Of a stretch of 64,000 nucleotides of DNA, positions 8,485-15,712 are shown one piece after another. The DNA is taken from the NCBI GenBank assembly GCA_946413815.1, contig CAMKMD010000010.1:1-64000 (forward strand). Direction: 5' to 3'. Source of the DNA: an uncultured Ruminococcus sp. (GTDB lineage: Bacteria; Bacillota; Clostridia; Oscillospirales; Ruminococcaceae). Numbering within the stretch: position 1 is the first letter of the stretch; each line of letters begins with the position of its first letter. A model generated the notes under the pieces. That model searched no databases. It had not been told where the DNA came from and saw only the letters and a program-made list of their open reading frames with translations. Made by a program: the position numbers and the translations under genes.

Positions 8485-9495
8485 ATGAAGAATATCACAA
8501 AAAGAATAATTGCAGTCGGTGCTCTTCTCAGCATCGTCATGACTTCGGCAACAGGCTGTAGTTCCGTAAGAAGACACACCAACTCTTCAAGCGAGACTCC
8601 CACTGCTGAAGCTCCTATGCTTGAAATGCCCCTCGAGTTCATAGATCCCGACGAGAACAGCGATAATCCTCTCAGCGAATACGACATAGACCTTACCGGC
8701 GATGATCCGGTGGCTGAGGATACTACTCAGGTCGTTGTTGAGAACGCTACAGACTATATCAAGGTAACTGACGACAAGGGTCAGCCCGTTACAGAGGTAC
8801 AGCAGGCTACTCAGGCAGACGGCCAGCCCGCTACCGAGATCCAGAAGATGACTGAGCCCGACGGCCAGCCCGCTACTGACGAGAACGGCGAGCAGAAGAC
8901 ACAGGTAGTCAACGCTACAGTTGTTGTTGAGAAGACTCAGGTCGTTAACGTAACAGATGCTGACGGACAGATCGTAACTCAGGTATCCAACAGCACAGTT
9001 ACAACTGCTGCAAACAGCTATACTCCCAAGCAGAAGAGCCGTTACGCTATGTGGCTCGACATCTCCGAGGACAAGAACTTCTTCTTCGAGGGTCAGTTCC
9101 TGAAGTACACCTTCAAGGTCAAGGACGGCATCCCGGACGGCGATTACAAGATCAAGCTTGCTCCTGACTTCTCAGACGTTACAGGTACTTCTGTATACGC
9201 TGACAAGGTGATCGATGGTGTTATCCGTGTAAACAACGGTTCTGTCGAGAAGGTAGATGTTGCTTCCGAGACAGGTCTCATCGTTTACGGTGACAGCGTT
9301 GCCTGCAAGCAGGGCGATACAGTTGACCTCTACGTAAGCATCAAGAACAACTCCGGTATCGTTGCCTTCGTTATGAAGTTATACTACGACGGAAACGCTC
9401 TGGAGCTCGTAAACAACGGCGCTGCCGGCGAGTTCGAGGAGATCTCCTCCAAGAAGACTGACTTCGGTGAGGCTAACAACAACAGCAACAACTGA
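8485..9495 (+). CDS. Lipoprotein with permuted cohesin-like halves
   Basis: This 336-residue protein has a lipoprotein signal peptide (lipobox SATGC, C25), so it should be anchored to the outer face of the membrane. Residues 26-80 are acidic and low in complexity. About 85-170 holds imperfect DGQPATE/TQVV-type repeats, a likely spacer. Residues 186-245 (FLKYTFKVKDGIPDGDYKI then DFSDV and DGVIRV) read like the second half of a cohesin beta-sandwich. Residues 260-310 (GDTVDLYVSIKNNSGIVAF then MKLYYDGNALELV) read like a cohesin first half. The halves are thus in reverse order and the protein ends soon after. It stands alone between its own consensus promoter and terminator. It could be a circularly permuted cohesin, the scar of a deletion between two cohesins, or an unrelated beta-sandwich. 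The lipoprotein call is firm and the cohesin relation is inference. Confidence 0.6.
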   Translation: MKNITKRIIAVGALLSIVMTSATGCSSVRRHTNSSSETPTAEAPMLEMPLEFIDPDENSDNPLSEYDIDLTGDDPVAEDTTQVVVENATDYIKVTDDKGQPVTEVQQATQADGQPATEIQKMTEPDGQPATDENGEQKTQVVNATVVVEKTQVVNVTDADGQIVTQVSNSTVTTAANSYTPKQKSRYAMWLDISEDKNFFFEGQFLKYTFKVKDGIPDGDYKIKLAPDFSDVTGTSVYADKVIDGVIRVNNGSVEKVDVASETGLIVYGDSVACKQGDTVDLYVSIKNNSGIVAFVMKLYYDGNALELVNNGAAGEFEEISSKKTDFGEANNNSNN

Positions 9496-9513
9496 GCCGG
9501 ATAAGAATATCAT

Positions 9514-9543
9514 CAGCCGCATCCTTCGGGGTGCGGCTTTTTT
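9514..9543 (+). terminator. Terminator after the cohesin-like lipoprotein
   Basis: Stem agccgca/tgcggct with a ttcggg loop region, followed by tttttt. Confidence 0.85.
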
Positions 9544-9601
9544 ATGCCCTGATATGCCGCATCAATGGTACAAAAGTTCACCGAAAAAGCGCAGAATGTT
9601 A

Positions 9602-9630
9602 TTGCATGTACGCCTTTAGTATGATATAAT
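9602..9630 (+). promoter_or_regulatory. Promoter of the GH43 gene
   Basis: The -35 ttgcat (9602-9607) and -10 tataat (9625-9630) are 17 bases apart. A leader hairpin tgtccg/cggaca (9646-9667) sits just before the AGGAGG at 9671. This placement rules out a translation start at 9632. Confidence 0.7.
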
Positions 9631-9682
9631 TATGCTAAAGAAAAATGTCCGTACATCATCGCGGACACAAAGGAGGAAATGT

Positions 9683-12511
9683 ATGATACTCAGAAGGATC
9701 ATTTCTGCTGTACTTGCCTCTGCGCTCGTTTTAGGCCCGGGCGCTCCCCTCAGCATCACAGGCAATGCAGCAGACAAGGCAAGAGTATCCGTTCACGATC
9801 CCTCGGTCATCAAGGCAGATGACGGTCAGTACTACGTGTTCGGATCACACATCGAGGCCGCACGTTCCCGTGATCTTCAGAGCTGGTTACGTTTCAGCAA
9901 CGGCTACGCACGGACGAATAACGTTGAGTTCGGAAACCTCTCACAGAACCTGAAAAAAGCCTTCGACTGGTCGGGCGAAGACCTGGAGGACTGCAAAGGA
10001 GGCTTTGCAGTATGGGCGCCGGACGTTGTATGGAATCCGGATTTCATCAACGAGGATGGCTCAAAGGGTGCTTACCTTATGTACTTCTGCACCTCATCCA
10101 CCTATATCCGTTCCGTCATAGCCTACGCAGCCTCAAAGAAAATCGAAGGACCATACAAGTTCGTTGATACCCTCATCTATTCCGGCTTCACCGGCAACGA
10201 TCAGTATGTCTCAAGTGACACAAAGAGAGTAAACAAGAAGTACATCTCAACCAATGTGGACGAGCTTATTGATTCCGGCGAGGTCACCTTCAACAACTCC
10301 TGGTTCAATAACAACAACTTCAACAATCAGCTCTTCCCGAATGCCATAGACCCCACTATCTACTATGATACCAACGGAAAGATGTATATGTGCTACGGCT
10401 CCTGGTCGGGCGGCATCTTCTCACTGGAGATAGACCCGGCAACAGGTAAGTGCATACACCCGAAGACCGGCACCACCTCCGACGGACGCATGGTGGACAG
10501 CTACTTCGGCACCAAGATTTCCGGCGGCTACGGAAAATCCGGCGAGGGTCCCTTCATTGAGTACAATCCGGAGACAGGCTACTACTACCTGTGGGTGACC
10601 TACGGCGGCCTCACTTCCACCGGCGGATACAATATGCGTGTGTTCCGCTCAAAGAGCCCTCTCGGCCCCTTCACCGACCCTGCGGGCAGGAACGCCGTTC
10701 TCCCGACGAACCCGAACCTTGACAGCACAGGACTCAAGGTCATGGGCAACTACAAGTTCTCCTCCCTCGCAAAAGCTTATATGGCCTGCGGTCACAACTC
10801 GGTACTCCGTGACGATGACGGCAGATGGTATCTCTTCTATCATGCACGCTTCGATGACGGCGGAGAGTTCCATGAGGTAAGAGTACACGAGATGTTCTTC
10901 AACTCCGACGGCTGGCCGGTAGTGGCTCCCTTCGAGTTCAGCGGCGACAGTATCGCAGAGAACGGCTACGAGGAGAGCAGCATCACCGGAGAGTATGAAT
11001 TCATAGACCACGGCCTCGCCACTGACGGCAAGATAATAAACAGCAGCAAAATAACACTTAACGCCGACCATACGGTCTCCGGCGCAGTTACAGGCACATG
11101 GGAGGAATCCCCCGCAGACGCAAGGGTATCACTCTTCCTCGGCGGACAGGCCTATAACGGAACATTCCTCGCCGCACAGAACGAGAGCGGCAAGAACGTC
11201 ATGTCATTCACGGCAGTCGGCAGCAACAACCATACAGTATGGGGCGTAAGGAACGACGCCTATACTCCTGCCGAGCGCGGCGGCGGACGTGACCTCTCAG
11301 ATAAGAACAGCCCCCTCATCAACAAGGCGGAGACAGTCTCCGGCACAGGCAGCGACCTCTATGTCAGCGGCACTGACATCATAAGCGGAGCTGCTTACTA
11401 CATCACCAACCTCAACAGCGGTATGCCAATCGATATAAAGAACGGTGAGCTCGAACCCGGCACCAATATCCAGCAGTGGGAAAAGAACGGCCTCTGGGCA
11501 CAGCAGTGGCGCATAGTATCCGAACCCGACGGCTGGTGCCGTATCGTCTCCCTCGGCGATGAGAGCAGATGTATCTCAGTCGCTCAGACCAGCGCAGAGG
11601 ACGGCGTGAATATACAGCTGGCGGAGTATACCTCCGGCGACAGCAGGCAGCTCTGGAAGTTTGTGAAGAACGGCACCTCCTACGGTATAGTATCGAAGTG
11701 CTCGGAGGGCACTGCCGGCCTTGATGTATACGAATGGTCCAAGGAGGCAGGCGGAAATATCAACCAGTGGAACTACTGGGGCGGAGAATGCCAGCTCTGG
11801 AACCTCACGCCGGTATACCCCACAGTCAACGAGGGCAGCTATACAATACGCAGCCTTGATACGGGAAAATACATCAGCCTGTCCGACGGCAGGCTCGTGA
11901 CAGGAGAAGCCAGGTCCTGGAATCTCGTCAAAGAGGAGGGCGGTATGTTCTCCCTCCGTGACGCTTCCGGAAAAGCTGTTTCTCCTGAGGGCGATGATTT
12001 CATACTTACATCACCAGGAAGGACGGACAGTCTCTTCACCATTTCAGCCAACAGAGACGGAAGCTACTCTGTCATCCCGGCCTGGACAGGCATCTACGGT
12101 GCTGTGGCTATAGACAAGAGCGGCAGGATCACGATAGAGGAGCAGAGCGGAAGCATCGCTCAGAGTTTCATCATAGAGCCCGCCCAGCCTGAGGAGGCAG
12201 TACAGCCGCCGACGGAAGAGCCTGCGGAACCGCCCACAGAGCCCCCGACGGAGCCTCCGACGGAGCATGAAACTGATGCTCCGGCTGAAGTGCTCTACGG
12301 CGATGCCAATACTGACGGCACTGTCAACGTGGCGGACGCTGTGGCAGTGCTCCAGTACGTAGCCAATCATACCAAATACCCCCTGGAGGCACAGGGCATC
12401 ATCAACGCAGATATCGACGGTGACGAAGGTATCACAGGTACCGACGCCATCGTTATCCAGAAGATAGACGCAGGTATAGTCAAGCAGGAGGACCTGCCGC
12501 TGAAAAAGTGA
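9683..12511 (+). CDS. Secreted GH43 arabinanase-type enzyme, CBM13, dockerin
   Basis: This is a 942-residue secreted enzyme. After the signal peptide (1-31), a five-bladed propeller of family GH43 spans about 35-420. The three catalytic acids are seen as D39 (HDPSV), D223 (AIDPTIYYD) and E288 (SGEGPF). A beta-barrel extension typical of endo-arabinanase-like GH43 follows (about 430-530). A ricin-type CBM13 with three QxW-like motifs spans about 573-713, and a more divergent ricin-like module about 714-830. A proline/threonine/glutamate linker leads to a dockerin at 873-942. Likely substrates are arabinan or arabinoxylan; the exact activity is not decidable by eye. The start at 9683 is set by AGGAGG six bases upstream; an in-frame ATG at 9632 lies at the expected transcription start and is rejected. 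Confidence 0.87.
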   Translation: MILRRIISAVLASALVLGPGAPLSITGNAADKARVSVHDPSVIKADDGQYYVFGSHIEAARSRDLQSWLRFSNGYARTNNVEFGNLSQNLKKAFDWSGEDLEDCKGGFAVWAPDVVWNPDFINEDGSKGAYLMYFCTSSTYIRSVIAYAASKKIEGPYKFVDTLIYSGFTGNDQYVSSDTKRVNKKYISTNVDELIDSGEVTFNNSWFNNNNFNNQLFPNAIDPTIYYDTNGKMYMCYGSWSGGIFSLEIDPATGKCIHPKTGTTSDGRMVDSYFGTKISGGYGKSGEGPFIEYNPETGYYYLWVTYGGLTSTGGYNMRVFRSKSPLGPFTDPAGRNAVLPTNPNLDSTGLKVMGNYKFSSLAKAYMACGHNSVLRDDDGRWYLFYHARFDDGGEFHEVRVHEMFFNSDGWPVVAPFEFSGDSIAENGYEESSITGEYEFIDHGLATDGKIINSSKITLNADHTVSGAVTGTWEESPADARVSLFLGGQAYNGTFLAAQNESGKNVMSFTAVGSNNHTVWGVRNDAYTPAERGGGRDLSDKNSPLINKAETVSGTGSDLYVSGTDIISGAAYYITNLNSGMPIDIKNGELEPGTNIQQWEKNGLWAQQWRIVSEPDGWCRIVSLGDESRCISVAQTSAEDGVNIQLAEYTSGDSRQLWKFVKNGTSYGIVSKCSEGTAGLDVYEWSKEAGGNINQWNYWGGECQLWNLTPVYPTVNEGSYTIRSLDTGKYISLSDGRLVTGEARSWNLVKEEGGMFSLRDASGKAVSPEGDDFILTSPGRTDSLFTISANRDGSYSVIPAWTGIYGAVAIDKSGRITIEEQSGSIAQSFIIEPAQPEEAVQPPTEEPAEPPTEPPTEPPTEHETDAPAEVLYGDANTDGTVNVADAVAVLQYVANHTKYPLEAQGIINADIDGDEGITGTDAIVIQKIDAGIVKQEDLPLKK

Positions 12512-12557
12512 CAGTCTGCGGTGTGAAGTCCATATAACAGCAGTATAACATCAAGTT

Positions 12558-12599
12558 GAGGGAAACCGGTCAGAAAGCGGTTTCCCTCACTTCTTTTTT
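12558..12599 (+). terminator. Terminator after the GH43 gene
   Basis: Arms gagggaaaccg (12558-12568) and cggtttccctc (12578-12588) pair exactly, then acttctttttt. Confidence 0.85.
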
Positions 12600-12723
12600 C
12601 CGCAGCTTCCGCTGAATACCGGCAGTTCTGAAACCGCAACTTTTGACCAGATGCAATTAAAGCCGAAAAAATTGCCGGTATTGGAGTTAAAATGTATCAG
12701 ATTGCCGAAAATACGGCATGATA

Positions 12724-12751
12724 TTGACAAACGCTCAAAAAATGGTATACT
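12724..12751 (+). promoter_or_regulatory. Promoter of ppa-prs
   Basis: TTGACA (12724-12729) and TATACT (12746-12751) with 16 bases between. Confidence 0.7.
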
Positions 12752-12807
12752 AAATATATCGGATATTGTAATATCGGAATACAAAATTCTATGCGGAGGG
12801 AACAGTA

Positions 12808-13341
12808 ATGATTAACATCTGGCATGATATCAGTCCCAAAAGGATAAGCCCGGACAGCTTCTATGCAGTCATTGAGATCGGCAAGGGAAGCAAGATAAAG
12901 TACGAGCTTGACAAGGAGACCGGCTTCATCAAGATGGACAGGATCCTTTATACCTCAACTCATTATCCGGCCAACTACGGCTTTATTCCCCGTACCTACT
13001 CCGATGACAACGACCCGCTTGACGTTCTGGTGCTGTGTTCAGAGCAGCTCAGTCCGCTCACTCTTGTCGAGTGTTATCCTATCGGCGTTATACGTATGCT
13101 CGATAACGGCCACCACGATGACAAGATCATCGCTATCCCCTTTGATGACCCAAATTACAATATGTACATGGATATCGAGCAGCTCCCGAAGCATATCTTC
13201 GACGAGATGACTCACTTCTTCACAGTGTACAAGGAGCTTGAAAACAAAACGACCGCCGTCAACGAGATCGATCATGCAGAAGTGGCTAAAGAGATAATCG
13301 CCGGTGATATAGACAACTATATCAACAATTTCTGCAAGTGA
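12808..13341 (+). CDS. ppa: Inorganic pyrophosphatase, family I
   Basis: This 177-residue cytoplasmic enzyme splits pyrophosphate to phosphate and pulls biosynthetic reactions forward. The family I signature is seen in the DDNDPLDVLVL segment, whose aspartates bind the catalytic metal ions, and in HYPANYGFIPRTY. Length matches soluble bacterial enzymes. The start is an ATG eight bases after GGAGGGAA. The gene is followed after 30 bases by the PRPP synthetase gene without a terminator, so the two are probably cotranscribed. Both reactions belong to nucleotide metabolism. Confidence 0.92.
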   Translation: MINIWHDISPKRISPDSFYAVIEIGKGSKIKYELDKETGFIKMDRILYTSTHYPANYGFIPRTYSDDNDPLDVLVLCSEQLSPLTLVECYPIGVIRMLDNGHHDDKIIAIPFDDPNYNMYMDIEQLPKHIFDEMTHFFTVYKELENKTTAVNEIDHAEVAKEIIAGDIDNYINNFCK

Positions 13342-13371
13342 GACCGCCACAAAAACGAAAGGGAAAGATTT

Positions 13372-14520
13372 ATGACTGCTTCAAATGAGAACTTATTCAG
13401 CAGCAACACACACGCTGCACCTCTCGGTATCATCGCTATGGACAGCGTTACCGAACTCGGAAACAAGATCAACAACTTCCTCGTTGACTGGGCTAAAAGA
13501 GCCGGTCAGGACGTGGACACCTTCCTCATCGAGTGTGAGTGCCCCCGCTTCTCCTCAGGAGATGCCAAGGGACTTATCAAGTCCACTGTAAGAGGAAAGG
13601 ACCTCTTCATCATCGTTGATGTCGGCAACTATAACTGCAAGTACGATTACTTCGGCTTCCAGAACGCTATGTCCCCTGATGACCACTATCAGGACCTCAA
13701 GCGTATAATACAGGCTGCCAGCGGCAAGGCTCACAGGATCACCGTTATCATGCCCCTTCTCTACGGCGGCAGACAGCACCGCAGAAGCTACAGGGAATCT
13801 CTTGACTGTGCATTCGCACTCCAGGAGCTCGAGGCAATGGGCGTATCCAACATCGTTACCTTCGACGCACATGATCCCAGAGTACAGAACGCTGTTCCGA
13901 TCATGGGCTTCGATAACGTAATGCCTACATATCAGGTGCTCAAGACTCTCCTCCGCGATATCAAGGATATCAGCTACACAAAGGACAAGTTCATGATCGT
14001 AAGCCCTGATGAAGGTGCTCTCAACCGCAATATGTACTATGCTTCAGTTCTCGGCGTTGACATGGGTATGTTCTACAAGCGCCGCGACTACTCAACTATC
14101 GTAAACGGCAGAAACCCCATTGTGGCTCACGAGTACCTCGGCAACCCCGTTGACGGAAAGGATATCTTCGTTGCTGATGATATCATCTCCTCCGGCGAGT
14201 CCATGCTCGATCTTGCATACTCACTCAAGGAGAAGAATGCAGGCCGTATCTTCACATACGCTACCTACACCATCTTCACAAACGGTCTGGACAAGTTCGA
14301 CAAGGCCTACAAGGACGGCATCATCGACGGCGTTCTCGGTACTAACCTCACCTACAGGACACCTGAGCTCCTCAGCAGAGAGTGGTTCCACGAGGTCGAT
14401 GTTTCCAAGTATATTTCCTACTTCATTGAAGCTATCAACCATGACGTATCAATCAGCAAGATCCTTGATCCCCATGCAAAGATCGAGGCACTGCTCGAGA
14501 AGTACGGTATGCAGAAGTAA
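13372..14520 (+). CDS. prs: Ribose-phosphate pyrophosphokinase (long form)
   Basis: This 382-residue enzyme makes PRPP from ribose 5-phosphate and ATP. Recognisable parts are the N-terminal half with YGGRQHRRSYRES, the position of the ATP loop that normally reads ARQDRK, the FDAHDPRVQNA segment, the KRRDYS flexible catalytic loop and the PRPP-binding VADDIISSGESMLDLA loop (usually DDMIDTAGT). It is about 65 residues longer than the classical 315-residue enzyme and departs from it in these loops, so it belongs to a divergent clostridial-type branch. It follows ppa by 30 bases and ends at a clear terminator. Catalytic role is likely; allosteric properties may differ. Confidence 0.85.
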   Translation: MTASNENLFSSNTHAAPLGIIAMDSVTELGNKINNFLVDWAKRAGQDVDTFLIECECPRFSSGDAKGLIKSTVRGKDLFIIVDVGNYNCKYDYFGFQNAMSPDDHYQDLKRIIQAASGKAHRITVIMPLLYGGRQHRRSYRESLDCAFALQELEAMGVSNIVTFDAHDPRVQNAVPIMGFDNVMPTYQVLKTLLRDIKDISYTKDKFMIVSPDEGALNRNMYYASVLGVDMGMFYKRRDYSTIVNGRNPIVAHEYLGNPVDGKDIFVADDIISSGESMLDLAYSLKEKNAGRIFTYATYTIFTNGLDKFDKAYKDGIIDGVLGTNLTYRTPELLSREWFHEVDVSKYISYFIEAINHDVSISKILDPHAKIEALLEKYGMQK

Positions 14521-14525
14521 TATCA

Positions 14526-14552
14526 AAGCCCCGGATTTATTCCGGGGCTTTT
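14526..14552 (+). terminator. Terminator after prs
   Basis: Stem aagccccgg/ccggggctt with tail tttc. Confidence 0.85.
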
Positions 14553-14608
14553 CATTATCTGTCTGTAGTATTCAGGTGTTTTTATGAACAGGGAACTGCC
14601 ATAATGCT

Positions 14609-14640
14609 GAAAGCCCGCAGGAGCTGCCTGCGGGCTTTCA
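14609..14640 (-). terminator. Terminator of the Mrp ATPase gene
   Basis: Arms gaaagcccgcag (from 14609) and ctgcgggctttc flank gagctgc. It lies immediately after the minus-strand stop at 14646 and could work on both strands. Confidence 0.75.
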
Positions 14641-14645
14641 TATTA

Positions 14646-15479
14646 TCAGAGATTGTTTTCGATATGATCGGCTGCGCCCTCGAGCCAGTCGCCTTCAAAC
14701 AGCTCGATAGTACCCTTGTCGCAGTTCCTTGCGAGATCTGAGCATATGGGGAGCTGTGCGAGAACGGGGATGCTGTACTGTGCAGCGATCTCCTCGATGT
14801 GGCTGTCGCCGTAGATCTTGTGACGCTTGCCGCAGTCGGGACATTCGTAGTAGCTCATGTTCTCCACGATACCGAGTACGGGGATGTTCATCAGCTTTGC
14901 CATCTTTACCGCCTTCTCAACGATCATGGAAACGAGCTCCTGAGGTGAGGTGACGATAACGATGCCGTCAACAGGGATGGACTGGAATACTGTCAGCGGA
15001 ACATCGCCTGTTCCGGGGGGCATATCAACGAAGAGATAATCGATATCCTTCCAGATAACGTCTGTCCAGAACTGCTTGACTACTCCGGCGATAACGGGGC
15101 CTCTCCATACTACAGGATCGGATTCGTTCTCAAGGAGGAGGTTGATAGACATGATATCGATGCCCATCTTGCTCTTCTGGGGGATGATGCCGAATTCACA
15201 GGCATCTGCCTTCTGGTGTATTCCGAATGCCTTCGGTACTGAGGGGCCTGTGATATCGGCGTCCATGATGCCGACGTTCTTGCCTCTGCGCTGCATAGTA
15301 ACAGCAAGGAGTGAGGAAACGAGGGTCTTGCCGACGCCGCCCTTTCCGCTTACAACACCTATCACCTTGCCGATTTTGCTCATTTTATTGGGTTCTTCCA
15401 TCAGGCTCTGCGGCTTGCTGCTGCAGTTGCCTGCACTCGGACAGCCTGCGCAATCCGAGGGCTTACAGTTTTCGCTCAT
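14646..15479 (-). CDS. mrp: Mrp/Nbp35-family Fe-S carrier ATPase
   Basis: This 277-residue P-loop ATPase belongs to the Mrp/ApbC/Nbp35 group that carries iron-sulfur clusters to target proteins. A cysteine-rich N-terminus (C5, C10, C13 and C19 within the first 20 residues) resembles that of Nbp35. The deviant Walker A motif SGKGGVGKT and the switch region VDMPPGTGDVPLT are clear. A C-terminal CPDCGK pair probably binds the bridging cluster. It has its own promoter and terminator and is convergent with prs. Role in cluster transfer is inferred from the family. Confidence 0.88.
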   Translation of the reverse strand: MSENCKPSDCAGCPSAGNCSSKPQSLMEEPNKMSKIGKVIGVVSGKGGVGKTLVSSLLAVTMQRRGKNVGIMDADITGPSVPKAFGIHQKADACEFGIIPQKSKMGIDIMSINLLLENESDPVVWRGPVIAGVVKQFWTDVIWKDIDYLFVDMPPGTGDVPLTVFQSIPVDGIVIVTSPQELVSMIVEKAVKMAKLMNIPVLGIVENMSYYECPDCGKRHKIYGDSHIEEIAAQYSIPVLAQLPICSDLARNCDKGTIELFEGDWLEGAADHIENNL

Positions 15480-15528
15480 TATTATGCTCCTTTTTTACTT
15501 ATATACGGGAGTTTGATCCCTCCTTTCT

Positions 15529-15557
15529 ATTATACCCCATTATTTCAACTAAGTCAA
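15529..15557 (-). promoter_or_regulatory. Promoter of the Mrp ATPase gene
   Basis: Read on the minus strand: TTGACT, 17 bases, TATAAT, followed by an AAGGAGC ribosome site before the ATG. Confidence 0.7.
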
Positions 15558-15562
15558 GGCCG

Positions 15563-15625
15563 GAGGGAGACAGTCTCTTTGGCAGGGTTGTGATGGGGGC
15601 GCACCCGCTTTCTGTCCGTCAGAGC
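15563..15625. repeat. Decayed half-copy of the palindromic element at 50154-50384
   Basis: The words gtctctttggcagggttgtg and gggggcgcacccgc match, with changes, the right half of the element at about 50315-50350 (cctctttggcaggggtgtgg then gggggcagcgccccc). This suggests a dispersed repeat family. Confidence 0.45.
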
Positions 15626-15664
15626 TGGCGTCAGCTGTTCCTGTTTATATCCACAAAGGCAGAA

Positions 15665-15689
15665 TGCCGCAGGCACAAGGCCTGCGGCA
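15665..15689 (-). terminator. Possible terminator of the giant LRR gene
   Basis: Stem tgccgcaggc/gcctgcggca with loop acaag lies 24 bases past the minus-strand stop. The T-run is poor, so efficiency is doubtful. Confidence 0.5.
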
Positions 15690-15712
15690 CCCCGCGTTAA
15701 CCAAATTTTCCC

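Noticed and set aside
8485-9495. A standard scaffoldin
   Set aside because: There is no complete cohesin in normal order, no repeated cohesins and no carbohydrate-binding module.
9632-9682. Earlier in-frame ATG for the GH43 gene
   Set aside because: It lies about two bases after the -10 box, so it cannot be in the translated message; AGGAGG supports 9683.
12587-12784. Small minus-strand frame between GH43 and ppa
   Set aside because: It overlaps the GH43 terminator and the ppa promoter and has no ribosome site.
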